NCBI GenBank assembly: GCA_035610835.1
Contig: CM069448.1
Coordinates: 14,694,462-14,758,461, forward strand
DNA from: Ophiura sarsii
Taxonomy: Eukaryota > Echinodermata > Ophiuroidea > Amphilepidida > Ophiuridae
Reading direction: 5' to 3'
Length of the DNA stretch: 64,000 nt
A program made the position numbers and the translations under genes. The first letter of the stretch is position 1. Each line of letters opens with the position of its first letter. Positions 12,290 through 23,497 of this stretch are shown here, in pieces. The notes below the pieces were generated by a model that worked only from the letters and a program-made list of their open reading frames with translations, was not told where the DNA came from and made no database searches.

Positions 12290-12713
12290 ACCGTATTGTA
12301 AAACTTGTACATATGTCAGAATAGGGTCCAGTTCATACGCCAAAATGTCGCCTACCAAGCCCTACCACGTTTCAATTTCATTCTGTTCAAAACATAATTT
12401 TATCTCGTTATCAATGTTCAGTACAAAGTTTGTATTATTTATGGAGGAATGATTATGTATCGGTTGCCGAAACGTACAACTTTGAGAATACTTTATGGCT
12501 TAATCTTATCAACCTTTACACCTCGGGACGAAATATTTGGTGTTCTTTAAAGTGTGAGGAGCGTGCCCAGAAACCCGGGGCTTAGATATACACCTGGTTA
12601 TACGGATCATCAAAATGTGATAAAAATAGACAATTTCTATTATTTACTGGAGTGGGGCCTCATATTACCCTCAGGCATTCCAATGCCTTCAGCGATTGAT
12701 TAAATTAAGATGT

Positions 12714-13053
12714 CTTCTTTCCCGGAAAGATGGATATTTGCAATCATAAAGTCAATCCAAAATACCAGCTTGTTCTTGACAGCATGCTCTTACCAATTTA
12801 TAAGTTTGAATGTACCTAATATGAGCCTCATATATATATACAAATATTAAAAGTGTCTCTCAGTGAAGCACCTACATAGGATAATAGCTTATTTCTATCG
12901 GAATTATGCTGTAAACCGCTTGGAGTGTTATATTAGCGGAAATATAATGTATAATTTATACACAGTAACTAGTTATCGTACACCTGGCGATACACCTGCT
13001 GAGATGGTTGTACATGTACCAGGTAGACGACAGCCTAAAGTTTACCATCAAAC
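12714..13053 (+). repeat. First copy of an about 330-bp dispersed direct repeat
   Basis: It matches 13453-13774 over nearly its full length: CCCGGAAAGAT, TTTGCAATCATAAAGTCAAT, CTTACCAATTTATAAGTTTG, TTATGCTGTAAACCGCTTGG, ACACCTGCTGAGAT, then CGACAGCCTAAAG. A 76-codon ORF at 12863-13093 lies in this copy, but copy two carries indels and the frame is lost, so the ORF is not supported as a gene. Confidence 0.85.
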
Positions 13054-13452
13054 ACAAAGAAACAATGAAATGTATTCGTCTGCTATGCCGTAAGATATAA
13101 CACCAGACAACAAACGAGTAGGCCTTCTGAGATAGTCTATTATCATGTTAAACAAATAAAACAAAAAACACAGATTCCTTATAATTCATTCACGATAACC
13201 TTTCCCACCAAATGGATGCCTTGTCTTCATCATAAAAAAAATAAAAAATGTCGAAATATTACAGCCTATCATCATTCATAATAATAGAAACAAAGGACAA
13301 ATTGGGGCTTCTAATCATGCACGCGATGGCGATGAGATATATATTGCAAACTCAAGCATATGATCATAAATAATACTGTTAAATCGTGCTATCTAAGAAA
13401 TGAAGAAGATCATCAGTATCAATTTTTTAGCCATTGAATGAGGTAAGATTTG

Positions 13453-13774
13453 GTCTTTCCCGGAAAGATAGAGATTTGCAATCATAAAGTCAATCCTAAA
13501 TACCAGCTAGTGCTTGTCAATATGCTCTTACCAATTTATAAGTTTGAATGTACCTCATGAACCTCATATATGTATACAGATATTGCAAATGTCTCTCGAT
13601 GGAGTACCTAACATAGGATATTAGCTTATTTTTATCGGAATTATGCTGTAAACCGCTTGGAGCAGTGTTATATTATTAGCGGAAATGTATAATATTCGAT
13701 ACACAGTAACTATAGATCGTACACCTGCTGAGATAGCTTTACCAGGCTGGCGACAACCTAAAGCTTACCATCAT
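13453..13774 (+). repeat. Second copy of the about 330-bp direct repeat
   Basis: This is the diverged counterpart of 12714-13053, about 740 bases downstream in the same orientation, with several small insertions and deletions. Together with 11613-12289 it shows that this part of the locus has repeatedly duplicated in units of 330-740 bases. Confidence 0.85.
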
Positions 13775-14673
13775 TCATGAAATATCTATAAAATCAGACA
13801 ACAAAGTGAAAAATAATCCTCATGCATGCGATAAACACAAAGAAACATTTGTTCATAATTTATGCCAAAAGAGATCAAAACAGACAATATACCGAGGTTC
13901 TTTATGAACATGTGATACAAATAAAAGCTGCCCGGCGCCGAAGAATGAGATTTCTCATCATTTATCCGATAACAATAAACTACGGTATTCCGACAAATCA
14001 ATGCTTAAAGGTGTTTGTTTTGGGCTATGATTTTTTTCACATCACGATATTTTGATATCAGAAGAATCCCCATATTTTTCTCATTATGTCTGTAAAATCT
14101 ATTAGCTGAAATGTGGTGAGATGCTGCCAAAGGTGGTTAACCACCCGCCAGTTTGTGAACTACTCAATGGGCACTTTTTTGTGACCTTGTGCTTCTAAAT
14201 TCTAAAATAAGAACCATTGCAACTCAAACTTTGGAATGCATTTTAAGGATGACCTTTCATGTAAAATAAAAAACGTAATAAATATAAGAGGACCTCACGT
14301 TTCGATTCTAATATAATCTTTGTCAAAGGTAAAATGACAGGAAACATAACATATATAGACAGGGGGGAAATGGGCAGGAAATGAAAAGCATTAAGTTGAA
14401 AATCGGGCCAACAATCAGAACATCTACCTTTAATGTCTTCATTATAAAAAGTCTTATTTTCCATCCCGATTTAACAGCCGACAAAACATTGACAAATTAT
14501 ATATAGGTGAATCTGTCAAATGAGATGGCTGCGCATCAATCATGTTTGTTAGATGAACTTCGATCCAGGTGTTCTGATCACCTGCGACATACATACTTGG
14601 TGTATTTTATGGCGGGAAAACGTCAGCAATAGATAATACTCACATTAGTAAGAGTGCCGATGCTGATGACAAA
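13775..14673. other. No gene recognised
   Basis: This is AT-rich sequence with random short ORFs. I found no arrays or inverted repeats of note before the foldback element that begins at 14680. Confidence 0.55.
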
Positions 14674-14711
14674 CCCTTCTATGGCACGCCGTTTGGGTCA
14701 AAATTAACATT

Positions 14712-14975
14712 GTTTTTGTATATCAATTTGTGTTTTACATAGTTTTTTTGTACATCAATTTGTGTTTTACATGTGTTTTTTTTAATATCAATTTGTGTTT
14801 TATACATGGTTTTTTTTTTGTATATCAATTTGTGTTAATATGTATCGTTTTTTGTACATTAATATGTGTTTTATCTATTTTTTATATATCAATTTGTGTT
14901 TATATGTGTTGTTTTGTATATCAATTTGTGTTTTACGTGTCGTTTTTTGTATATCAATTTGTGTTTTGACGTGTC
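14712..14975 (+). repeat. Left-arm minisatellite of the foldback element
   Basis: About eight units of 30-37 bases are built on TATATCAATTTGTGTTTTAC followed by a T run. One unit is variant, reading TACATTAATATGTGTTTT. The mirrored right arm carries the same variant at the corresponding place. Hydrophobic Phe/Tyr/Val-rich ORFs across the array come from its composition and are not membrane proteins. Confidence 0.92.
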
Positions 14976-15244
14976 GATTTTTGATAAACGCAAAACGACT
15001 GGTAAATTAGTTTAAACAAACACAAAATAGTATAGACACCGCAAAACGACCGGCACAGTAGTGTATACAAACACGGAATGATATCAACATAAAATGATAT
15101 CAACACAAAACGGTCGACACAAAACGATCGACACAAACTTACTTGCCAAAGAGGTCAAAATCCACGTGACTAGAGTTACGAGCTGTAAATAAACAGCAGT
15201 CCGCAAAATCACAGAATTTAAATTTAATATGTGGGGAAAATAGG

Positions 15245-15895
15245 GTGTTTGTGATGTGATGGGGATGGTATTTGCGGTTGGGGAGGGGTTAGTGGTGGGG
15301 GTGGGGGTTGTGGTGGAGGGCAAGGGTTTGTGGTGGGGAAGGGGAATGGTGGCGTGGATGCATTGGGTGGGGAAGTTAGCCTATAGGGTGGTGGGAAGGG
15401 TGTGTGGGGCAGGGGTTTTGTGGTGGAGGGGTTTTGTGAATGGGAGGGGAGGGTGGTTGTGGTGGGGAGGGTGTTGTGGTGGGGAAGGGGTGGGGGATTG
15501 TGTGGTAAAGGGGTTGTGGTAGCATGGGGTGGGGAGGGGTTTTGTGAGTTGGAGGGGTTTTGTGGTGGGGATGGGAAGGGGATGGGGTTTGGGATGAGGG
15601 GTAATTGTGATGGGGAGGGGGTTGTGGATGAATGGGGTGGGGTGGGTAGAGTGTTTGTGGTTGGAGAGGGGGTTTTGCGTTGGGGGAGGGGTTTTGTGGT
15701 GGGGAAGGGGAGAGGGTTTGTGGTGGGGAAGGGGGATGGTGGCGTGGATGCCGGGGTGGAGAAGGGTTGGCCTAGGGGTGAGGTGGGAAGGGTGTTACAT
15801 TTGTGGTGTGTGGGGGGGGGGGGGGGGTTGTGGTGGAAGGTTTTTGTGAATGGGAGGGGAGGGGTTGTGGTGGAGATGGGAAGGGGTGGGGGTTT
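15245..15895 (+). repeat. G-rich minisatellite core, GTGGTGGGGAAGGGG-type
   Basis: About 650 bases of degenerate units such as GTTTTGTGGTGGGGAAGGGG lie on the plus strand, with almost no C. Runs of three to five G are spaced every few bases throughout, so G-quadruplex formation is likely on this strand if single-stranded. Several glycine/valine/tryptophan-rich ORFs, up to 165 codons, are by-products of the repeat. Confidence 0.92.
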
Positions 15896-15899
15896 CTGA

Positions 15900-16290
15900 G
15901 AAAACGTAATTTATCAAGAATGAATTTACGAACTTTTGCCGAATAGTTCAAAATGACGCGTTTGCGTGAAAAATAATTTTTTGCGGTGTCGGATTTTGAA
16001 CTTAAAAATTCGACTTCGTAGAATCATTTATGTTCGTTTCTTTGTTAAAATAAGAATGTTATTATCTTTCTTTATTAACTAAGGGGCAACTAATACTGGT
16101 AATTTGTTCTTGCGTTGATTTTCGTGACATTTTGGTGGGGATGTTTTGTTGTCGATCGTCTGTTTGGGGATACCCCCTTCGCTTTTTTATTGCGGACATG
16201 GTTGAAATCACCTAGGGAAATCCCTTACTGGAAAATACATATTTCGCTCAACAAACAAACTGTAAACTTCGATTGATGTTTTTGAGGGGG
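15900..16290. other. Non-repetitive spacer between the two G-rich blocks
   Basis: These 390 bases are ordinary AT-rich sequence separating the main G-rich array from its smaller second block. No ORF or terminus is evident. It may be original interior sequence of the foldback element or an older insertion. Confidence 0.5.
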
Positions 16291-16292
16291 AA

Positions 16293-16892
16293 AACGCCGT
16301 GTGGGGAGGGGTTGTGGTGGGGAAGGGGTGGGGGATTGAGATGGTAAATGGGTTGTGGTAGCATAGGGGTGGGGAGGGGTTTTGTGGATTGGAGGGGAGG
16401 GGTGTGTGGTGGAGATGGGAAGGGGAGGGGTTTGGGCAGTGGCGTAGCTAGGATTTTTTCATGGGGGGGGGGGGGGGCAAGATTTCTGAAATTTTCGTAA
16501 AAGGTTGCCCCAATTTTTGTCAGTCACCAACTCGTGTGAATTTCAAGTAAGTGGGGCCTGGGGGGGGGGGGGGGTTGAGGTCAATTTTTTCTTTTCTTTT
16601 CCTATTTTCTTTTTTCCCCCTTTTTAATTTTGTTTAGAGGGGGTGGGGGGCGGGGGCCCAAATGGTTTTTTTCCGTCAGGGGGGGGGGGGGGGGGCATTC
16701 CCCCCTTCCCCCCTGAGCTACGCCACTGGGTTTGGGGTGGGGAGGATGGTTGTGGTGGCTACGTGGATGCATGGGGTGGGGAGGGCATGCCTATGGGTGA
16801 GGTGGGTAGAGTGTTTGTGGTTGGAGAGGGGTTTTGTGTTTGGGGAGGCATTTTGTGAATGGGAGGGGAGGAGTTTGTGTTGGTAATCGGGA
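16293..16892 (+). repeat. Second G-rich block, interrupted by a MITE
   Basis: The same GTGGGGAGGGGTTGTGGTGG-type units as at 15245-15895 run from 16293 to 16436, break at the hAT MITE, and resume from 16729 to about 16892. The continuity of the array on both sides shows that the MITE inserted after the array existed. Confidence 0.88.
16437..16728. mobile_element. hAT-like MITE with perfect 8-bp target duplication
   Basis: The element begins CAGTGGCGTAGCTAGGAT and ends GAGCTACGCCACTG, and GGTTTGGG flanks it exactly on both sides (16429-16436 and 16729-16736). An 8-base duplication and CAG-type ends fit the hAT superfamily. The interior has three long poly-G runs and no transposase. The same family occurs at 39873-40095. 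Perfect flanks suggest recent movement. Confidence 0.92.
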
Positions 16893-17129
16893 CCTCTACT
16901 CTACCCTCCCCCCCAATTCAAAAGGGTCTGGGGACGCCCAGGGCTGCTAGTTAGCAATGATCACATCATGATAATATAGAGGGAATCCTTCGTTTTAAAA
17001 GTTGGCAGTATTTATTATTTGACCACATTAGCAATGCTGGTTCTATTCTATCGTGTTCATAAAAAATCAGCAAGATTTACTTCGATTTGCTTCCCTGGGA
17101 CGATGATCAAAAGTGATAGGGCCTATAGG

Positions 17130-17540
17130 CCCGGGGGGGGGCACTCAACTTTCTTTTGGGTAGGGGTGTGCCGCACAGGGTCTCAAAAAGGGGGCTATAG
17201 AACTGAACTAAGTGGATTTTATGACGAAAAATAGGGTCTTAGGAACTGATTTTGTCAAAAAAGTAGGTCTTGAGAACTGGCCTATAGTTCAATTTTGATT
17301 AGCAAGAATGCAAATTTTTTGATTTTTTTTTTTGGTTTTAGAACGCAAAATTTTCGAAGAATTGGGGTTTTGGAACGCAAAAGTTCACGATTTTTGAATT
17401 TTCAATAAAATGGGGGTCTTAAGAACTGATGCAGGCTCAAAAGGGGGGTCATAAGAGCTAGAAGCAGAGGGTGAAAAAGGGGGTCTTCAGCGCGGCACAT
17501 ACCTATACCCTTTTCCAATGTCAGTGCCCCCCCCCTCCCA
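17130..17540. mobile_element. G-rich-ended MITE flanked by GGCCTATAGG
   Basis: GGCCTATAGG occurs directly at 17120-17129 and 17541-17550. The enclosed 411 bases start CCCGGGGGGGGGCACTCAAC and end with the inverse AGTGCCCCCCCCCTCCCA. Interior landmarks are also mirrored: GTGTGCCGC near 17166 and GCGCGGCACAT near 17490. The 9-10 base duplication suggests a MULE-like mechanism, but the superfamily is uncertain. No coding sequence was seen. Confidence 0.8.
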
Positions 17541-17612
17541 GGCCTATAGGTACCATTTCTCCGAACCATACACCAAACGCGTAAGGATTTAGTGTAGTGC
17601 TCCCTCCCTTGA

Positions 17613-18061
17613 GGGAGCACTGCACCAAATCAATGCGCAATTCGTGTAATAAAGCACGAAGACTAGGCTTGTAACCTAAATGTGAGGTTTTTGGGCAATT
17701 TTTTTCTCCGGGGATGGTATGTTTGTATTTAAGGACCTATCCGTTGCACCTACAATGATAAAATACGATATTTTAAATTATCGAACTAAATAGTGCCCAG
17801 GGCGTGTAAGCACCTGCCTAAATGGTGAACAGGCATGCCAGACAACGTGAAAAAGTGAGGGCGCTGTGTGCAGGTCCGTAGCGGAAAATTTAAGCTAATA
17901 ACCCCTCATGAAACAAGGCTTAAGTTAAAGTTGAGATGTTACTAAAAATGGTCATAGGTGACAAGTATGCCATAAATGTAACCGGAGGGTAGAAAAGGTG
18001 TCTTGAAATATGGCACTTTTACACGTATTTCAATGAGAAAGATATTTGGTGTGGTGCTCCC
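17613..18061. mobile_element. TIR element with TTGA flanks
   Basis: It begins GGGAGCACTGCACCAAAT and ends ATTTGGTGTGGTGCTCCC, an 18-base terminal inverted repeat with one mismatch, and TTGA lies directly outside both ends (17609-17612 and 18062-18065). Just to its left (17590-17607) is another inverted copy of the same terminus, so two related ends sit head to head here. No coding sequence was seen. Confidence 0.72.
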
Positions 18062-18104
18062 TTGACGGATGACGATATTCACAGCACGTAGGATTGCTTC
18101 GGAA

Positions 18105-18590
18105 CCAAGTCACGTGATTTCTGGGCCATTTAGCGTTGTCGGTTTGTGTTTTGTATATGTTTTTGTGTCTGTTACCCGTTGTACACATGTCGCGGTTTGT
18201 TTGAACTAATTTCCCGTCTGTTTTCATTGTGTGTTTGCAGATAGTGTTCTATTGGTATTTTGATATGTAGAAACAATTATTAATTAAACGACACATAAAA
18301 ACTCAAATTGATATACAAAAAAACGACACGTCAAAACACAAATTGATATACAAAACAACACATATAAACACAAATTGATATACAAAAATAGGTAAAAACA
18401 CATATTAATGTACAAAAAACGAAACATATAAACACAAATTGATATACAAAAAAAAAAATGTATAAAACACAAATTGATATTAAAACAAAAAAACACATGT
18501 AAAACACAAATTTATATACAAAAAAAAGAAAGTAAAACACAAATTGATATACAAAAACAATGTTAATATTGACCCAAACGGCGTGCCATA
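18105..18590 (-). repeat. Right arm of the foldback element
   Basis: From about 18283 to 18565, nine units based on AACACAAATTGATATACAAA form the mirror image of the left-arm array, including the single ATTAATGT-type variant in the matching order. Inside the array lies diverged inverted homology to 15000-15180. Colinear variants mean the arms were copied as whole blocks. Confidence 0.9.
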
Positions 18591-18596
18591 CCCTTC

Positions 18597-19139
18597 CGTG
18601 AGAGGTCATTACATGGGCAGCGTCTATTTACTGATCATATGACATGTGATCAAAGTCTACAAAATAATGCAGGTGGTCTTTAAGCAAAATCAATTCTTAA
18701 TGCGTGAAGCTCTCCTCTATACGGCTGCATGCATTATTTGTGTTATTCAAAATGTAAGTAGCAAAGAAACATATAGGATAGATGTCAATGACCACTTGAT
18801 GGAGTTTATGTTTGGTTGTATGCGATTTAATACATATTTCATGCCATCCAATATGATACACAGTGTTTGCATACTAGCTAAAGCTATGAGGATAAATAAT
18901 TTACATCAATAAAACAAATTAAATAACTGGGATCCACGTATGAACTATTTTATTAATATGACCCCTCCACCTCTTGCAGTATTATAATCAAGCTTTGTTG
19001 TTGCGTCAAATGATTTTTGTTATATTTAAACAAATAGCCGTCTTACCAATAAATTATATTGTATGTCTTAAAATGTAATGCGAAACAAATATAAATTCCC
19101 TTAAAATTGCCCCAAACCCAACGGGCTCGCAAACTGATT
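18597..19139. other. No gene recognised
   Basis: This AT-rich flank has one 88-codon ORF (18646-18912, plus) of unremarkable composition and no recognised domain. I do not call it a gene. Confidence 0.5.
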
Positions 19140-19734
19140 CTATTTTATTTCATCAGATTATAGATTTAAATGTAACATAGCTTTTATATAACAGGTAATA
19201 GATATGACTGACATTTCGTAAAATATTATATGAGATGAAATGGAGATAATTACTAAGTATCAACATTGAAAACGGTTCATAGTTGTCTGTCAGCCTCGTG
19301 ACCTTGATACTACCGATACAAGACGAAAATAATTCCTGGAATTCTTTTTAAAGAGGATCGTAACCTCTAAATTGAGTCAAGCCGAAGTCCAACTGAAAAC
19401 AAAGACGACATAAGCTATGTTTATTAAAAGGTGTCGGTTTTGAAAGAGCGCTCTAAATGTTTCCAAGGGAAAGCCTTCCTGATGTGAAGCCGACGAGAGC
19501 TTATTGAGAGCTCGTTACCAAAACTTGGCGTAAATTTTAAAAAACCTTTCATATGCAATGACACCGATTACTTTTAAAGATATACCAGGAAACTCCTTTA
19601 ATATCTCTAGAATACAATTAAAGTCGAAGCGTTACAGCTACATATAAGTTTGAAACGTATAGTTGAAGTCACACCGATCTATTATATTATATAATATTAT
19701 TTATTGCTAAAGAATTACAGATTATTGACTCGAA

Positions 19735-20030
19735 TAGCACGCGTTCGTTGAACTATTTCGTAGCCGGTTATCTGTTCCAACCAATAACAAACCCTTTCAC
19801 TACCGTAGTAGTAGTGTTGAATGATGGACAGTGAGTATGCTCGTAGAACTACCCTAGAACCCTCAAGTAGATGCTGTCTTGGGACAATAAAGACATCTCA
19901 GCCTTCCTTATTTGTCAAGTATCACATAATGAGACTTATCTAGGTACGCTGTGTTTGTAGAACGATGTTCAAGGCAGCTGTACTATAGTTGCAATTCTGT
20001 GTTGGGTTAACATTCAAAGGTATACTATTA
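19735..20030 (+). repeat. Repeat R, copy 1
   Basis: It shares with two later segments the order CAATAACAAACC, CTACCCTAGA, GGGACAATAAAGACA, TTTATTTGTCAAGTATCACA-like sequence, GTGTTTGTAGAACG and CAAGGCAGCTGT. The upstream stretch 19150-19400 also resembles 21170-21350 (GTAACATAGCTTT, then CCTTGATA), so the duplicated block is larger than this core. Confidence 0.75.
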
Positions 20031-20626
20031 TGTGATTAATAGCACATACACAGCCAGTCCAGAGTTCCCCAAATTACACTTATCGTAAAGCTTCAGAGTG
20101 CTATAAATTTGACATCGTAAATAACCTGATTAATTATATCCCAACTTGGTGTGTGTGTGTTTAGTAGATGATTGTCTATCTTGATCAGTGTTGCTTGAAT
20201 CAAAACTTCTAAGTTCTATCACTGTCCAACTGTGCAGGGGTTTGTACAGCAGAGTTCTGCCACATAAATCATCACTAATACCAGTACTGTCGATGAGTGC
20301 TATTAATTCCTTATAGCTCTCGGCAGCTACGCTGCCTCGTGCTATAAGTCATACTAAAACAGGTGAGGTATGTCCAGTTCCATACTAGTATGCACTTCAC
20401 ATATAGCAATGATATGTTAGCTATTTCAAAACCAATAATTGGTACAAAAATCTGAGATATACATTTCTTGATATTTTACTTAAAACAAAACCTAATAAAA
20501 AGGTTGAAGAACGTTAATGTCCCATTGATTTGTATTGTACACTAAGCATTCAGGTATGTATGGACTGAGACTAATGGATACATGGTAACGGGGAACTCAC
20601 TGATGATTAGCCCATTGTTAAAACAC

Positions 20627-20790
20627 TGTTTACATTTTTAAACAACATAAGTTAACCAGTGCATCGCTCAACGTTGTTTAACATTTTAAACTATGTTGCT
20701 CAAAATTTAATTAACTTGGTTAAAATTTTGAGCAACATTGCTCTGTTTAACTTGTGTTGTTTAAAAAAAAATTAAACAGCGTTTGTCATT
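20627..20790. mobile_element. Small foldback MITE with TTAAACAAC motifs
   Basis: TTTTTAAACAACATAAGTTAA at the left, trimmed to its core AAACAACATAAGTTAA, is mirrored by TTAACTTGTGTTGTTT at the right. Near the centre, GTTGCTCAAAATTT pairs with AAATTTTGAGCAAC. The motifs match those inside the 22484-23497 element, so it is likely a shorter relative. Confidence 0.72.
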
Positions 20791-20839
20791 GCATAGCAGA
20801 CATTAACCATGATATCCCATAGAGAAATGCATTTGCTAC

Positions 20840-21075
20840 AGCTATCTTTTGAGCTATTCCTAAGCCGTCTATCTGATTCTACCAATAACAAACCTAATCC
20901 CTACTGTATTTTCGATAGACATTATAGTTGCACTGTTGGGATAATGAAGACAACTCAACTGTCTTTATTTGTCAAGTATCACGGAATAGGAACTATTATG
21001 TACGATGTATTTGTAGAACGGTGTTCTTCAAGGCAGCTTAATACATTTTGTAATTCTGTATCGGTAACATTTATA
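20840..21075 (+). repeat. Repeat R, copy 2
   Basis: It carries CTAAGCCGTCTA, CCAATAACAAACC, GGGATAATGAAGACA, CTTTATTTGTCAAGTATCAC, GTATTTGTAGAACGG and TTCAAGGCAGCTT in the same order as copies 1 and 3. An 89-codon ORF (20809-21078) spans it. The other copies break that frame, so I regard it as fortuitous. Confidence 0.75.
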
Positions 21076-21374
21076 TAAAAACACACATTTATTTGATACA
21101 AACAAGTTAGGTGTTATTATTTTTCTAAGTGACAAACAATTTAATTTTATGGAAATATGGAATTGAAACTTAGAAAGTAACATAGCTTTCGTATGATAAG
21201 TAGAGGAACCGATCCAAATACCGTAATTATCAAATGAGATAAAATATAGATTGCGCCGAGTATTATTAACATCGATCATTGTTCATTATTAAGATAACCT
21301 TCATAACCTTGATATCATAACATTAAACTGAAGTCTTCACTAGAGGGAAAAGACGTCCATCAGATCCCTCACTC

Positions 21375-21665
21375 ACTCAATGTAAATAATACGCTTTCGT
21401 TGAATTATTTCTAAGCCGACTAGTGCAACAACAAACCTTATCCCTACTGGATTGAGGTGATGGACAGTGAAGGCTTTCATGAACTACCCTAGATCCTTCA
21501 TGAGACACAGAGCAAGTATAGGATCTCTTGGGAAAATGAAAGCAGCTCAACCTTATTATTTGGTAAGCATCACAGAATGAGAGTTATCTAGGTATGCTGT
21601 GTTTGTATAACGGTGTCCAAGGATGCTGGTTGTACTAATTTTGTAGGAGTGTTGGGTAACATGAG
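21375..21665 (+). repeat. Repeat R, copy 3
   Basis: It carries CGCTTTCGTTGAATTATTTC, CTAAGCCGACTA, GATGGACAGTGA, CTACCCTAGATCC, GGGAAAATGAAAGCA, GTTATCTAGGTATGCTGTG and AACGGTGTCCAAGG. It is closer to copy 1 than to copy 2 in the GATGGACAGTGA segment. The family is unknown. Confidence 0.75.
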
Positions 21666-21670
21666 TGCAC

Positions 21671-22483
21671 ACTACTATTTGATCAGAGGGGGTGGGTCGG
21701 TCCGGGCAAAATTTATATTTATCTCATCGTGTATACTATACGCTTTATTCCGTCAAGGTATCAACTGTTGTTTACGGTAGATAATATCGTGTCCATGGGG
21801 GGAGGGGGTGTCAGGTATATTGTTATAATCATCCGCGTGAACGAAAACGCGGATTAAGATAAATTTACTAACAAAACTGAATCGCTCAATTACTTCATAT
21901 GTCCATTTCAGTCTGAACTCTCATGAGGATATCCTCTATACATATCCTTTGCTATTATGATTATGATTCGTGGAGCTATAATCCTTGTTAAGGTCACCTT
22001 TTCCTTCTTTGTATCTGCTTTAAGGGCAGTTTTTTGAGAGTGGATTCACACGGATAATTACAACTTTTATACATGAGTGGCACCTAGGTAATTGAGTCAA
22101 GCGTAGAGCCCCCAAATTGGGTTCAAGAATGAGGAAACCAATAATTTGGTGAAAAATGAAACATACTTTTTGATTTTCGCTACTAGTGAGTGTATGTACT
22201 TGTTCGATTACTAGCTGTGCAGACTTTATACAAATCCAACACCAACTTTAAGGAACACAATGTTGAAGTTGGGACATGCCAGAAACTTGTTCCTCCAACT
22301 CATGGTAAAATCCACCAATGCGATACATAAAATTACTGTTTGGGGTTTAGGTAATAATATATTCTATTTAAGAACTCTAAAACACCGGTATAACGTCAAT
22401 CACTGGTCCTTTGTAGTGCATTTGTGTTATACATTTGTGTTCAGCAATGCCTCTGTTTGTTCTTGAACCTAATAAGGTCTCGC
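21671..22483. other. No gene recognised
   Basis: Mostly AT-rich, with two short G-rich patches at about 21687-21703 and 21797-21810. No terminal repeats, arrays or exons were evident. Confidence 0.5.
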
Positions 22484-23497
22484 TACACAGAGAAAACGAT
22501 GTACAAAATATCGCTGTTCAATTTCTGTTGTACACTTTTTCAAACAACAGATGTGTAAAAGTTATACATCGTTGTTTAAAGAAGACAACATTTTTTTAAA
22601 CAGGTGTTGTTTACAGTATAAAGAACGCCGTTCACATCAATACAAAGTGATCTTGAACAACGTTGTTTATTTGTGACGTCACAAGTCACGTGTCACAATG
22701 ATTCGTTTGCGATATGCTTCAAATTAACGGCCGCCGTATTTCATTCGGTAAACAAATTTCGATTTTAAATCATCATTTTAAAGATTTTGCTGACAAGATG
22801 GGGAAATACAATCAAGAAAATAATGAAATATGATGACCAAAGAACCGATATAGTTTGATGATAGACGGCGAAGATGGATATTTTTTGCACAAATATAATT
22901 TTAATTTCGCGATTTTGCTCCACAGACAGAAGGCATCCGAATTCGACAGTTCTGCCGTTCTGTCTGTGTACTTCAACACAAGAAATTCAAGTCTTCAAAT
23001 CGTGCTGGAATTTTAAACAACTACCATTAAACAACCCTGTTTTTTTAACAACCATCATTTAAACAACCCTGCAGTTTTAAACAACCACCATTAAACAACC
23101 CTGGTTATTTAAACAGGCCAATTTCATCCATGAGGATTGAACAACTTTCTTTGAACAACCCAAGATGATTGAACAACTTTCTTTGAACAACCCAAGATGA
23201 TTGAACAACTTTCTTTGAACAACCCAAGATGATTGAACAACTTTCTTTGAACAACCCATGAGGATTGAACAACTTTCTTTAAACAACCCTTGAAAATTGA
23301 ACAACAATTTTTAAACAACACCAATGTGTAAAATCTGATTTTAAACATGTTGTTTAAAAAGTTAAACAACTAGGTGTTTAAAACTTTAAACAACCCCAGA
23401 TGTTTAATATTTTGAGCAACAAGTTGCTCAGCTCACCCGTCAAACAGCAGTTGTTCAATTTTTTAAACATGTTGTTCACTTTTTTTTTTACTGTGTA
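22484..23497. mobile_element. TACACAG-ended element filled with AAACAAC motifs
   Basis: The left end reads TACACAGAGAAAACGATGTA and the right end TTTTTTTTACTGTGTA, giving the inverted terminus TACACAG. The interior repeats TTTAAACAAC or TTGTTTAAA in both orientations many times, with tandem units at 23135-23295. It also holds a perfect TGACGTCA at 22674-22681 and CACGTG at 22687-22692. No transposase was seen. The termini match those of the 28508-29536 element. Confidence 0.7.
23135..23295 (+). repeat. 32-bp minisatellite inside the TACACAG element
   Basis: Units of 32 bases containing GATTGAACAACTTTCTTTGA then ACAACCC recur about five times, with starts near 23135, 23167, 23199, 23231 and 23263. 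The middle units are identical. Serine/cysteine-rich ORFs on the minus strand (23077-23369) are read-through of the array. Confidence 0.92.

Larger units (their letters stand above)
14680..18590. mobile_element. Foldback-type DNA transposon with repeat-built arms
   Basis: The outer ends are inverted copies: TATGGCACGCCGTTTGGGTC at the left and GACCCAAACGGCGTGCCATA at the right. CCCTTC occurs directly outside both ends (14674-14679 and 18591-18596), a probable target duplication of 6 bases (7 of 8 match if one base is moved). Each arm of about 490-500 bases holds subterminal tandem repeats and then a mirrored segment including GTTTAAACTAATTT-like sequence and a CACGTGA motif (about 15165 and 18110). 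The centre is G-rich and has three further insertions. I see no transposase, so it is non-autonomous. The architecture resembles Drosophila FB and sea urchin TU elements; the superfamily is undetermined. Confidence 0.85.

Noticed and set aside
14730..15010. Hydrophobic Phe/Tyr/Val-rich ORFs resembling membrane proteins
   Set aside because: They are translations of a 30-37 base T-rich minisatellite in the foldback arm; the mirrored arm gives the same peptides on the other strand.
15256..15899. Glycine/tryptophan/valine-rich ORFs up to 165 codons
   Set aside because: Read-through of the G-rich minisatellite in overlapping frames, with no stop codons because of composition alone.
23077..23369. 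Regularly spaced 32-base repeats resembling a CRISPR array
   Set aside because: Units are contiguous with no unique spacers, and lie inside a TIR-bounded element in a eukaryotic context.
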